This document shows, piece after piece, positions 23,624 to 35,165 of a stretch of 64,000 nt of DNA. The DNA comes from Favolaschia claudopus. Lineage: Eukaryota > Basidiomycota > Agaricomycetes > Agaricales > Mycenaceae. The notes under the pieces were generated by a model that made no database searches, was not told where the DNA came from, and saw only the letters and a list, made by a program, of their open reading frames with translations. The position numbers and the translations under genes were made by a program. The number at the start of each line of letters is the position of its first letter. Position 1 is the first letter of the stretch. The stretch spans positions 372,001 through 436,000 of the forward strand of contig JAWWNJ010000057.1 in the NCBI GenBank assembly GCA_037176885.1, read 5' to 3'.

Positions 23624-24660
23624 GACAGTCGCAAATTGGATTGGAGAGTGTACTAAAAAACGTGGACGACGGAGAGTTGGAGTTTCCTGTGTATGAGGAA
23701 TGTCGATTCAATCTTTTATATCGGTGCGCAGTACTGCGCGTCATGGCTGTGGGGCCCGTGTTCAGGGCATTACATCATTTTCCGGTAAACATGGGAGGTC
23801 ACGCGTTCGCTAGATGACGCAGAATTTCCTTTTTTGGGCGCGTTATCGCGGTGCAGCGTGCTGTTCCCACAGGTATTTGCCGAGCGACTCTTGAAACTAC
23901 GTCGTGCTCCAACGACCGCCATGTCGGTATGTATGCAACGCATGGCGACAATGAAACAATCCAGGCTCAGGTTGAGCATGTCCCATCACGAGAAGGTTCC
24001 CACGGTTCAATTTTGCAATTTGATCTTGACCATGAATTTTCATCCACTCGAATCTCCCATCCCGTCAGTTCAACAGGTCGTCGAAGGCATGAGAATAAGC
24101 TCGAGAGCTTTATGAAGGTGGACAATAACGTTCCCTGATTTGTTCCAGCAACCCCGGGCCCAGATATTATGTATTTCTTGTCGAGGTTCACCAGTCTTCA
24201 AGACTCGTATCAGGGTGCGTGTACGAGATGCCTGTTTCAAATTCTCCCTTATCGAATGTCAGCTCATGGTACCCGGGTACTTCGAAGTTGCAAGTTGAGT
24301 TATGGGGAAACTAGAGATGCGAGGGTCCCATTGGCATAACTCTAAACGGTTGGCGCGTCTCCACGAATCCTCACCGGCGAATATGTTCAAGAATCAAAGG
24401 GGAGTCTGGACACCAACAAGGGATATTTTCAATAAGCATATTCTAGTTCATCATTGGGATCCCATAAACTAGAATCCTCTGGTACCAGCAGCAAAGTCGT
24501 GGGCGTAAACAGAGAAGAAACGTCAGTCGACGTCGTCCGACTGTGAAGTCGCCTTCTCGGACGACCTACCTTCGCGAGGTGCTTATGTAGAACTCTGATT
24601 TAAATTTGCTCAGTGGAGGAAAGCAAATGGCGCACCAAAATAATGCGAGTCGAAAGAACG
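23624..24660. other. Region without a confident gene
   Basis: On the plus strand, frames around 23851-24138 and 24150-24314 look mildly protein-like (the second ends LQVELWGN), but no splice with matching phase joins them and no start is clear. Possibly a decayed gene or long UTR. Confidence 0.35.
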
Positions 24661-25950
24661 CTATGAAGAGAGGTTTGTAGTCTAATTGGTCGATTGAGCG
24701 TTGAACGTCATATCATTGTAAAACGACTTACTGTGCCCCTCCCGTCCGAACCGCAGCCTTGAATTGCCCACTGAGAATGAGATCGTCACACGACCGGAAA
24801 AAAAAAGAAAACTCACGGTGCCATGAAGGATAATGAGGATGTTGCCGATACCCAGTGCTAGAAAGTCCTCCTTTGAGTCGCATCGTACGAAGGTCTCTCG
24901 AAGACGATGCTCGCCTATCATCCATGTGAAGTACATAAGACCTGCAACTCGATGTTCAAGATTCTCTGTGATGAGCTAAGTCAAAGCACATACCGTCATT
25001 CCACAGTGTATCCAATAACGGTGTTTGCGTAGAAGGAGCGATTTGACGACGCCACTGCACGATGCGGGAAATAGACAAGATTGTCGTGATCGTTTCGTAG
25101 GCGATCACTACGACATAGGTAATCAGATACGCATCCGACCTGGAGTTCAAAATCATAGTGCATTCCATCTCGGGGCTTGCGACTGAAGCTAACCGTCAGG
25201 GACGCCATACCGAGAACCATTCCCCATTTTAACACGTACCATGTGTGTCGCTCACTCCACGACCAATCATAATGGCATTTGCTACCACAGCGCCTACCGA
25301 AATGGCGCCGAGGAAGATCAGGACACTCCTACGCCGTTCCCAAATTGCCCATGTCCTGACAGCAAGGATCGCTATGAATGCGGCTTAGATCCTATATAAA
25401 ACTGGCGCGGCTCCGGAAAAATCACCCTCAGCGGCAATAATGACCACGACTCGTAGGGCTGAACTCTTGAATATGAATGGAATAGCTGGGAAACGTTGAG
25501 ATCTTACCTGTACTGAGATTGGCGATCAGAAGCGAAGTGGTGGGTGTCTACAAATGAATATCTTCACTAGATGCTAGGCGTGGACACGATTTTGAAATTA
25601 CCTGGCTCAGGGTTACAACGGTGCTCGCCATGCCTGCATAACGCGCCACGGAGAATAAAATTGTGCTGGCCGAAAGCCGTTGAAACCAAACCAAACGAAG
25701 CTGTTCCAAGGAATCATCAGAGAGACTTGGCCCAATGAAAACATGCCGTGCACATGCCTCGTCACGAAAAGTAAGGCAATAATCGAAAAGCTAAACGCTG
25801 TGTCATTCTCATTATCGAGAACAAGGCGAAAGCGGAAACGCACAAATAAAGTGGCGCTAGCAACTTGCTTGACGTGTAAGCAATGCCCAAAGAATCTCCG
25901 GAGTAAAAAGGCGGCGTACAAGACAGGCCCTACGCAGTAACGAAGTCTCG
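24661..25950 (-). CDS. DUF6533-like multi-pass membrane protein (5' end unresolved)
   Basis: Exons on the minus strand read RYCVGPVL, then LFDYCLTFRDE (the signature start of the DUF6533 pattern), then LRLVWFQRLSASTILFSVAR, then LIANLST, SALRVVVIIAA, AFIAILAVRTWAIWERRRSV with ISVGAVVANAIMIG, then YLITYVVVIAYETITTILSI, LMYFTWMIGEHRLRETF and LALGIGNILIIL, ending near 24661. At least six hydrophobic segments. This family is abundant in Agaricomycetes and of unknown function. The first exon with a start codon was not found upstream of about 25950, so the start is approximate; the gene may be intact or slightly decayed. Confidence 0.55.
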
Positions 25951-26935
25951 ATGTCTGTTGTTGGATTCGGAGCCGAATCGAAACATACCAAACCGAGCAA
26001 TTCCTTTGACAGACAGTTGACCAGGTCTGCGTTTACCTCCATGAACAGACGCGACAATCCCAGAGACCCCAGGGGAAAATGTGGGCGAGGAAAGCGTCCG
26101 CCAAAGCGGACGTGTGGGGTAATGAGGCAAAGGGATAAAGCCAGGTGCAGTACGCAGTTGAATCAGTTTTGACATAGCGATACATAGACGCCGCTCGTCC
26201 AATCGCTTACATTGGAAGCTTGATCTTAGAATCGGATGCAGATCTCGCGATCCGCACATGGCCATTTTCACGGGATTTTGTGCCAGTGGTTCGGTTAGGG
26301 TGGCGGCCGCTGGACGGTAGTTTTCAGCTACGGTTTGAGAGTGGGGAAGCCACCCATTATAGGTCTTGGCCGCTGCAAGGCCCAAGGAATATTTTCGTCT
26401 CTTTTTCAAAAATCGACCGTACCACGTGGTCCTCCGGCGGTAATGATGGGTTGGGACCAAGAGACACGCCGGAAGCTATTCTTGAGTTGTATTTTCGGCG
26501 GGGCCAAATATCCCTACTGACGTCGGCGGCATTCAGTACGACCCAAACCTTCGGGTGCTGTTCAGACCGGTTGTGCAAAGACCGAGCAAAGACCGGAAAT
26601 TACGACAGTGAACAAACAGTGAACTTGAACCTAACCTCGATCTGCAGGTTTTTGGACGAGTAAGAACAAACAATCGCGGGAGGGATCACACCATAGTCTG
26701 CAACAGGCGCGAACGATCGCGCGAAAGATTGCACAAACTAGATACCCGGCACACATTCGCGCACGATTTGGCCAAAGTGGGGACGAAATAGTTGTGCTGA
26801 GGATTCCCAGAGGTCTGCTCATTCCCTCAATATTTCGCGCGCTATGCCGCCGGCCATTGCTACTCCACGGTCTTCCTCGTCCAAATCATCCACAAGCTCG
26901 GATCTAGACAAGGATCAGCCACCTGAAAGAAAAGT
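25951..26935. other. Region without a recognised gene
   Basis: Open frames on both strands (largest 25930-26460 minus and 26220-26663 plus) overlap one another and show no family-like motif. May contain the missing 5' exon of the DUF6533-like gene. Confidence 0.35.
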
Positions 26936-29900
26936 CTAACTATTATAGAAAACGAACTCTAGCCGCGAGATATAATTTCCGTCGAATTCGAGGTTCAACT
27001 CGGGGCCGGTGTAACTGCAAATGATTGATATCAGAAAATACAGTGAAGAAAGATGCGGCTCACAGTTTGTTTCGCAGCGTGAATTGCAGGAAACTACGCC
27101 AGAATGGATCCTGCTGAAGCATCTTGCCATTTCCGATCACAACCAGCAGCTCCTTCGCTCGGGTGATGGCCACATTCATCCTACAAAGAAAAAATGAGTA
27201 AACTGTGAAAAAGCTTGATCGTCGATGTGACGTGCCTTTTCCTTTCAAACACTAATCCAAGACCTCTCGAAAGGTCCTCATTCAAAAAGCGATTACTAGA
27301 TCGAACACAGGAGATGATGCATGCCTTCGAGGCTGTCAAAGAATATTTATCCTCGAATTTTAACCACTTGCCCGCATTTCCCGACCCTGGTAATCTACAA
27401 CGTTGAAAATAGATTTCATGAGCAACGTCTTTCAAAATCAGAAACAAGTCACCTTCCACAGTGCCGACGTCAACGGCGTTCAATTTCTCTTTCCGCAGAT
27501 GTTCACGAATCTTCCAGACCTGCTCCCTGAAAGCGGACATGACACCGATTTCCGACGCTTGCAATGGAGGTGAACACGATGCGCCTGCAGCCAGAAGCGA
27601 AACTATGGTGTCAACGGTGCACTTGATCTCTCCGGGATTATACCAAGAGGCGCGCTGAATGAAACGATAGGTGAGCAACGAAACATGATGCACGAGATAT
27701 AGTTGACACTACCTCATCCACACACTCCTCTTTTGACTCGCTGCCAATGAAAAGAAGTGGGAGCCGTGGGTTCGGTAAACCTGACCATACGATGCTACCG
27801 TTCACAGCACATGGCACCAAAGAATCGTTGTAAAAAAGAGTGGATGGAGGCATTAGGATGGCGGGATGACTGTTTCAACATTAGTGGAATTAAACAGGTA
27901 TATGACATGATCGCCACACCGACATACCTACGATAATTCTATGCACAAACCGTTTCAATTGAACCGCGCGGAAATAGAGCCAAAGAAAATACCTTGACAA
28001 GGGTGGTAGAAGGTTGGAAACGCGGAGGAAACAATAAAACGGATTTCTCGCGAAAATTGGCATACACCGGGCGATCGAATAGTCTCTGCAGTAATGAAAC
28101 GTCGAGTTCAGCGTCTCTTGCAGCATCCGAAGTGACTGTTGGGCCCACTGATGCAAAATGTCAACATTCCCGCACATCTCATAGACAGAGGATACGACGG
28201 TTACGAAAGTAACTTGTCAAATCTTACTTCGCCTGCCAAAATGTACGTTACGTTACGTTTGGCTGGTGAAGCAAACTTTGAAAGTAAAAGTACAAGTAAA
28301 GTAAATTTAAGCAGCTTTAAGCAACTTCAAGTTACATAAAGTTACTTGAAGCAACACCAAGTAGCTTCATATTTAGTGGGATTTGCGGTGGGAATGGCTG
28401 AGAAATAGTTGTATTCTGCTGTAAAAGAGGGCCGCCACGCCTCGGGGGAGCTGCAGACGAGCCTTAATTGAAGCTAACATTCCTTTCTCTTTACCCAGGA
28501 AGTGCAACGAGCAAACTAAGTTGCAAACTCGCGTCGCCGCGCCCCGCGGTCACGTGAAACATAAATTTATGACATCAGAACGATTCGATCAAGTTGTGCG
28601 AGACCTTAAATCAACGTATCCGCAGACTAAAAGCTGGTTTTCGCGGTGAGAGTGCCGCCCTACTGCTGCAACATTTTTTCCGGAGCTTGCGGCAAAAATT
28701 CCCTCTACGACGAACCCTATTGAACATTAACATTCCCTCTTGCATCACGGAGAAGAAAAGATCAAGAACTTGTTCCAGAGATCAAAATATTATACTTGCA
28801 TGATGTTCCCCAGATGGAAGAGAAGAATCGGGCAATTGCTTAGCCAATGTTTAACATGTTATTAGCTGATTCCAAAGTCTTATGAGGTTAAATAGACGCA
28901 CTTCAACGCGAGTGATCCAAGGAATCCTTGTCCTCCAAAGCCCCGTGCTTTGAAATTTAATGATGGACGCGCTCCCGACACCATCGAAGCCCTCGCTGCT
29001 GCTGCTGACCAGCAAGTTGTTGATGAAATCGTCGTATCGAACCCGAACCCGATGATTGACTTCCCGCTCATCTGTCTCAAGTCATACCCAGCGGATGCAC
29101 CTAACTTGTGCTTCTTCAACAACGGCATGGAAATGTGGTACCAAGCATCTTCGCAATGGCGAAGTCCCGAGCGCGAAGAATTTATTTTGCAACCTCCAAC
29201 TGCCTCCGCACTTTCGTGCTTATTCTATCATTTTAACCACCTTATCAGATACATAACGAGCCGGAAATTGACAGAAGCAGAACGCGAGCGTCACCTTAAC
29301 CAGGAACTCGGGCTCGATTTATTTCAATCGTCGGAAGCCTTATTGGCCAAAGATCTTGCATCTCTGACCAGAAACCTCAACACTCGCGAGATTTCCTCTA
29401 GCTAAAGCATTCGAAATTAGTGAGGTCGCCGGCAATCTTGTTCAATATCAATCAAATGGTACCATTTCCCTCTGACGCGGGATGGAAACACCGGACATCT
29501 AAATTCTTGATTAATGACAAGATATGCTTCCGCTTCGCTCCGGCAACTTGAACTCGAATAGCACAACTCTCCGGTTCTGCATTGCGATGTAGATCTGGCT
29601 CGAGATTTCGCCTCAACGACAATACCAGTGGAATATATAACTAATACGCGCCTGCACTTCTCTCCAAATGCCCAAGACTTCCCAAACTGTATTGAGCTGG
29701 CCGTGAACAGAACTCAGATGAAGGGCATCGTGTCCGATCAAGTCATTAGATGAGTTGACTGGGTAGGCTCATTCGTTTCAGTGAGTCGATGTCCTAAATT
29801 TTGAAACAAATCATGTTGCCGTTGAGGGCGCTAGCATGGGGTAATTCGGGGAACAGAACAATGTCTATTGAATGATAAATTGAAGCCGGGATCATTCGTT

Positions 29901-32900
29901 CGGCCGATGAAACCAGGTGGGAAGGTAGACGAAATATTTTGGAACTGGGCAAAGCGCGACCATTTGACGAGGGATCAATCATCAAATCATTGTCCTCAAG
30001 AATTGAACAGGCACTGACTCCGACTGAGCAACAAATGAGGGGGTGTGAAATCGAAGCGTGAAATATTGGGTAGAGTTTGAGTAGAATACGGTTTAGCAGG
30101 CAGTTATCAGTGTTGAAGCTTTGGATGGATAAGTAATTAGGGTTCGGTTTGGTGCTTTGCTGCAAGAGTTTAATGGTGGGAGAAGGTAGGAAGCAAACCG
30201 ACCGACAAAGACTTTGACCTTTCTCTTTGCTTGCCTGCGGCGTAGTCCACACCTGTTGCAAAGCTGTCGTCGATCGAGCCGAGAAAAGCCGCATCGGCTC
30301 GTTGAAGACGCGTTGACATCTATGCATATGAAAATCCAGAGATATCAGTCGCTCTTCTCCATGCTTGTCAGCCGGTATTGGATATTATCAAGTTAGGCGC
30401 TCCAATCAACGAGGAGAAATCTGTTAATGGCTTTGCGGGGCAATTAAAGAACGCCTTCTTCCAGGAGATGCGTCCCTAATTTCGGAACCGCACGTTCAAA
30501 GCTTACTCGAAAACCACCCATACAGTGAAATCCCGTCGCTGGGTCCAAACTGTGGCCCCAATACTTTTTCAACTTGTCATCTTGCGCAGTTATTTGCGTC
30601 GGACGACACCCAGATATACTTCCTATCACGCTTCTTTACCTCCGAAGATCTGCGTGCTCTGCCCCCGGATGACCCTGTGTGGAATGCGAAGGCTGGGAAT
30701 ATCATTTGAAATATCACCACTCCTGGACTCGTTCTGAACACGCCGGAACACAAACAACTGGGCCAGAGTATTTCCTATGATTTTGCCAAGATGAAGGTAA
30801 GCTTTACACGCGCTGCAGAGGGTCGTATTTCCTCTACCTTCGACTTGGCAAGTGCCTTCAGTGGAAATGACGATGAATATGTCTGACAGTCGTCAGAATT
30901 ACCTGGACTATTTGAACAGTTGATCCACCCCCTTTGAGCCCTTTAACGTCCCTTTCGGATATCGAGGTAGAGCCACGACCACCGAGTCCCGCTCTCCCGC
31001 CAGTTGAACGCAGCAAATGCAAACGACTCGAAGTGGAGAATATAGGGAGGAGAGAAAGTGATAGTAAAGACAAAGTTGAAGAGAAGTTGAAGAAAGTGGC
31101 AAAGAGAAGGAGCGCCCGAGTTCAAGGTACCACAGGTACAACCAAGCGTAAAGCAACCCGGTCCCCGGGGGCAGGCAAGAGGCTAGAGGTAAATGTCACT
31201 ATACATTCATTCACTAGCCTCCAAAGAAGTAGATACACATTCGTTCAAGGATCACCCTAGACTACTCAGTTTCTACAATATAATGCATCCTCTCTTCATT
31301 CAAGCACTATAGTTTGAATTCTTGAATACTGGGAGTCAAACATTACCGAATCGAACCATGAGCAAACCATGAGACTGCAAAATTAATTCAAAATGCGGAT
31401 ACTTTTGCCAAGTGGGTCAGGGAAACGCTGGAAGAGAGCTAATATGCAATATATTAGGCTCAGCAATGTATTCGCACTAATTACAAGTCGTTAATCACTG
31501 TTACTTGCTCAAATGGCGCATTTACTTGCTTACTTGGCCTTAATTGATGCCATCTGATGGCAAAAGTAACTTTTGCCCGGGTACTTGGGTGGCAAGTAGA
31601 TCAAAGTACAAGTAAAGTAGAGCGATGTAAGGCGAATATACTGTTTCTACCTTCAATTTTAGCGCCCCCAGCTACTTCTTGACTCTAAACAGCACTTCTA
31701 ACGGTTGCACATCAGTGCATGAGCCTTGAGGAATACTTGACATGCTTTGCTGCTGCCAGTAACGGTCATGGAAGCCATCAGAGTAGTATAAGAGACCATA
31801 TAGTATACTCCCCATGATCTCAGAGTGAAGTATAAGTGAGAAGTTACAGTTACTTGCGTTTACTTGCGGACTTGGCTGTAATTGATGCCATCTGATGGCA
31901 AAAGTAACTTTCGCTGATGTACTTGGGCGGGTAAGCAAAGTAAAGTACAAGTATTCTGAAGTAAAGTAAGGCAAGTTAAGGCTACTTTGCGCTAATCTGT
32001 CGCATCAAAGTACCCCAAAGCACTATTTACCTGTTAGAAGCACTTCAAAAGGTTGTAAAGTAATACTTATCGCTGTTCGGATAGAAGTCAGTGCCGAAAT
32101 GCCATACACATACGCACCGCAGATGCAGTAAGCTCAGAATTTACTTGAGAGTAATATCTCAGAGCTTTGTTGCCTCTTCAGCCAACATCTTGTGTCTGAA
32201 ACACAGTACCTGCGGGTCAAGGTTGAAGATTTCCGGATTAGGTAATTGACTGGTTGAACCCGTATGAGTTCAGATCGACACAAAAAACGATCAAGCGCAA
32301 TAAATCTAAGTTCAATTGCTTCTCAGGGGTAAATTATTAGCTCTGATTTCTCACATTAAGTCAAATACTCACTGTCAAGGTGGTGTAGGACAGAAAGATA
32401 AGTGCGATAGTATTAGTCATAAAAAGTGAGCACAAAGTCGTGAAGACGCGTCATATTCATCAACAGGAGCTACTACTACCTTACAACTGACCTATAATGT
32501 CTTTTTTTGCCTTCATATTATAAGCCTAGAAGTACAAGTAAATTGAAGTAACTTTCGCCAAGCGTGGGAAAAGTACATCAAAGTAAAGTAAAGTAACGCA
32601 ACGTACGCCCAGCCAAAATAACCGGCCATCAAAGTACAAGTAAGCACCCTCAAGTTACTTTTTGCGGTCTCCAGAGGATACTATACGTTGATTCGGATCT
32701 CCACAAAGCACCAGTTGAGGTGTGATGGACGGGCGAATCGAACCAAACGAGATGCCTGTGGATGGCGTTGGAGACAAGTCGCCTTGCGTGCCTGGCAAAA
32801 CCACTGAGATTGGGATCAGAAGTTCTGGCTCCGCCGCTTGTGCTGCCTAGTCGAGGCAACTTGTTCAATGACCGCCTGAGCAATTATAATGGGAAGGCCC

Positions 32901-35165
32901 ACCTCGTCGATTAAGAGATGCGTCCAATGCGGCATGATAGGCTCTCTGGCTTGTCGTCTTGGGTGCACCAAGCCGACAACATCCGATTCAAGCCGAGCCA
33001 ACGCGGCATTCGTGCAATGTGCGTCGACAAGGATACCTGCATCCAAGCAAGAACACACCACAACACGATACCGCAATAGTATATCCCATGGCGGCAATGC
33101 GAAAACATCGTTGTGAACATCTGAGTAACTCAATGTCAGTTCAACTGACGTTTTTGAGAATCAGATAAATAGATACAGCAATATTGTCGAATATTGAGTG
33201 GCACTAGCAAAAGGATGTGAGATGTGGACCTCCCCCTAAACCATTGTAAATGCACATACCTTCAGCGAATGTCCGATTCGGGTCATTCAGCCGAAACATT
33301 TCGTGGGGTTGCAGAGTGGTTCGTAGCCGCTGAACCAGCGTATCTGTTGCGGGATTGGACGGCGCACAGAGAACGATGGAAGCCTCCGGATGATAACGAA
33401 GTATCTGGAGGACGGCTTCGACAGTAGTCCTCAAAACAGAGTCAACCTCTCGCCGTGAAATGCTAAAGTTCCACCAATTACCTCGTTTTCCCGGTACCCG
33501 GTGGACCGAAGATAAGGAAAGGCACATGCGATTCGTGAAGAACAATCGAGGATACAGCTAGCTGTGGTGACTCAGCGTCATGCGGGTGTCTTGCTCTACG
33601 CCAGAGGTCAGATACCTTTTGTTCTTCGTTCAACCCGTTGTCTGTCCAACTCTCGTCCGGCAGATATCGTTGAATGGAGTCCATCTCTGGTTCTTGAAGA
33701 AGATCGTCAGGTACAGGGAAGAGCCATCGGCGTGCCGCACGTCGCCTGTTGGTATCGAACGGCTCAGCCATCGCATCGTGTAAGGTCTTGGAGGCAACGT
33801 CCATTAAACAAGACGAGCGGGCGTTCGGAACGAAAGAAATGTTGAACAAAAGAGGGAGCACGTCTTCCGGAGTGAAAACAACATTCCCATTCTGTGAGTG
33901 TCGGGAAGGATCGAGGGGTCCAACATATGCTTGAATATGATACTTCAATGCCGGACAAAACAAGTCTGCAACATCGTTCAATGCTCGTTCAATCAAAAAC
34001 AAGTGGACCTACGAATAATCCCTTCTCGTTTTCTCAGCGTCACAACTCGACCTGGCTGCAATTCCAGCACAGACAACATATCAACAAGGCAACGACTTTA
34101 CCTTCAAACGCAATTCCGCTCCCGATTTTTTGAGCTTCGAAAACTTCTCTCAAGACCAGCAAGTCTCCGATTTCGAGCCTCGGGCTTGACTCACGGATAC
34201 CAGGAACTAACAGAAGAAACTCCGCGTCATCCCACTGACCGACCTTTATGCCTGTTTTCCACAAAACAATCTGCTCTTTCTCAACGGCTAATTTATGGAG
34301 TTCCCAGGATAGAAGGGCGTTCCAATGTTGATGATATGAGGCTGTAAGGGAGGGGGCTGTCGCGGGCGGTGGATTAGAGAGAATCGAAGACCGTTGGATG
34401 GAGGAAGGTGTAATTATGGACGAAGGAAAGAAACGATGAAGATAATCCTGGGGAGGGAAAGGGGGCATGGGCGGGAGGACCCGGAGGTTGTGAGGTTGGT
34501 TTTGAATGTCTTGGAGGTATTGGGGAATAAATATTTCAGCCTGCACATGGGTGAGCGTCGCGGAAAAGAGTCAACAGAATCGAGAACAGTACTAACATAT
34601 TTGTCAAGTGATGATTCCTTTTCTTCCGTTTTCTGTTTTTCTTTGTTGTCCTGTCGAGATATTTAGCTTGCGCGTGATCATGACCACTGGAAACGACCTT
34701 TGATTGGGGGATATTTTTCGCTGAAGATGAAAATATAACTTTGGGAGAAGAATGAGGAGGCTGACTCTGACTGGGCGGCGGGTCGTGTGCCGGGGCTGTT
34801 ATGGGAACTCCACGCGAAGTGTTCTTTCTGAGAAGGTTCGGGGAGGACGTAGCTCCCGGGAATGGTGCGAATCTGCCCTTCCAAAAGTCATGCAGCCAGT
34901 CATCCGACGGATGTGGGGTTTGTTGGTTGCTGGTGAATGCCGGCGTCTGTGAAGAACCCGACGAGTAGATCGTTGTTGATGGTGAGGGAGGTATATACCA
35001 TCCATCCGCCGTCGGCCGGAACACTGGAGGAGAGCCAGGGAACGGCGCATTTCCGTTCCATGGCGGTGGGGGCGGACCTGGCGGGAAAGCAGGACCATAT
35101 GGGCGTTGTGGGTTCGGGGTAAAGTGATTGAGATACCCAGGGGCGGGCTGAGCCCCAAACTGCAT
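26936..35165 (-). CDS. MOV10/SDE3-like SF1 RNA helicase, split by a transposon-bearing intron
   Basis: Manual splicing gives about 950 residues. Exon 1 (34593-35165) is a Pro-rich N-terminus. Then come FEGRVVTLRKREG and SFVPNARSSCLMDVASKTL. Helicase motifs follow in order: I GPPGTGKTR, Ia APSNPATD, II IDEAAQAAEPELLIPI, III LVLCGDPNQ joined to LGPTVTSDAA, IV NYRSHPAIL (NYRS on an 11-nt exon), V VEDYQGREMR, VI RMNVAITRAKELLVVIG. The protein ends NLEFDGNYISRLEFVFYNS. This is the UPF1-like SF1 pattern closest to MOV10/SDE3/Hrr1, enzymes that unwind RNA and act in RNA silencing or RNA decay; that role is inferred from the family. A 4.48-kb transposon lies in the intron inside motif III (intron 28148-32686), but donor, acceptor and phase survive. 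The intron at 27181-27235 looks GC-AG. No motif is lost. Confidence 0.88.
27928..27938 (-). other. 11-nt microexon (helicase motif IV)
   Basis: Between the acceptor gtgcatag and the donor gtatgt, eleven bases encode N-Y-R and two bases of S. They join TTLVK to HPAILMPPS, giving the family-typical NYRSHPAIL. Skipping it would shift the frame. Confidence 0.85.
28186..28195. repeat. 10-bp target-site duplication, left
   Basis: CAGAGGATAC, identical to 32672-32681. Each copy is separated from an inverted AAAGTAACTTG by exactly ten bases, as expected for transposon ends. Confidence 0.88.
28950..29405 (+). CDS. Unrecognised 151-residue frame inside the transposon
   Basis: An open frame starting MKFNDGRAPDTIEALAAAAD and ending LNTREISSS. 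Its composition is protein-like (a stretch reads FPLICLKSYPADAPNLCFFN), but I do not recognise a family and see no transposase signature. It could be cargo, a fragment of a captured host gene, or an exon of a larger gene of the element. No splice partner was established. Confidence 0.35.
   Translation: MKFNDGRAPDTIEALAAAADQQVVDEIVVSNPNPMIDFPLICLKSYPADAPNLCFFNNGMEMWYQASSQWRSPEREEFILQPPTASALSCLFYHFNHLIRYITSRKLTEAERERHLNQELGLDLFQSSEALLAKDLASLTRNLNTREISSS
30318..30795 (+). pseudogene. Decayed coding remnant inside the transposon
   Basis: Protein-like sequence in two frames: first IYAYENPEISVALLHACQ and VNGFAGQLKNAFFQ, then, after a frame change near 30465, SLISEPHVQSLLENHPYSEI, FLSRFFTSEDLRALPPDD, an in-frame TGA at about 30708, and GLVLNTPEHKQLGQSISYDF up to a donor-like gtaagc. 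The frame change and stop indicate a decayed gene, or an intron plus a nonsense mutation. No family recognised. Confidence 0.4.
31541..31572. repeat. 32-bp direct repeat inside transposon, copy 1
   Basis: Begins taattgatgccatctgatgg and is identical to 31879-31910. The identity sits in longer loosely similar stretches of about 110 bp, each rich in aagtaaagtac motifs. Confidence 0.8.
31879..31910. repeat. 32-bp direct repeat inside transposon, copy 2
   Basis: Second exact copy, 338 bp downstream of the first. Suggests an internal duplication or a nested shorter element near the right end. Confidence 0.8.
32672..32681. repeat. 10-bp target-site duplication, right
   Basis: CAGAGGATAC, matching 28186-28195. 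It lies immediately next to the splice donor GTATAG (minus strand, 32681-32686) of the helicase intron. Confidence 0.88.

Larger units (their letters stand above)
28196..32671. mobile_element. 4.48-kb DNA transposon, probably Mutator-like, no intact transposase
   Basis: The element is flanked by an exact 10-bp duplication. Both ends read inward as GA, eight unmatched bases, AAAGTAACTTG, then CTTACTT, and share a GTACGTT-CGTTAC block further in, giving degenerate TIRs of roughly 70 bp. The subterminal regions are full of aagtaaagtac-type motifs. A 9-11 bp duplication with long TIRs points to the Mutator (MULE) superfamily; this is inference because no transposase motif was found. It lies 15 nt inside a 53-nt intron of the helicase gene. 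Interior frames at 28950-29405 and around 30320-30800 look like decayed or captured coding sequence. Confidence 0.8.

Noticed and set aside
23834..24314. Possible plus-strand gene with protein-like end LQVELWGN.
   Set aside because: No intron with matching phase joins the frames and no supported start was found.
25930..26663. Two long overlapping frames (177 and 147 codons).
   Set aside because: Antisense to each other, no recognisable motifs; probably chance frames in G/C-rich sequence.
26936..35165. Helicase first looked like a gene destroyed by a transposon (C-terminal and N-terminal halves 4.5 kb apart).
   Set aside because: The break falls exactly in a phase-1 intron with donor and acceptor preserved, so it was annotated as one gene.
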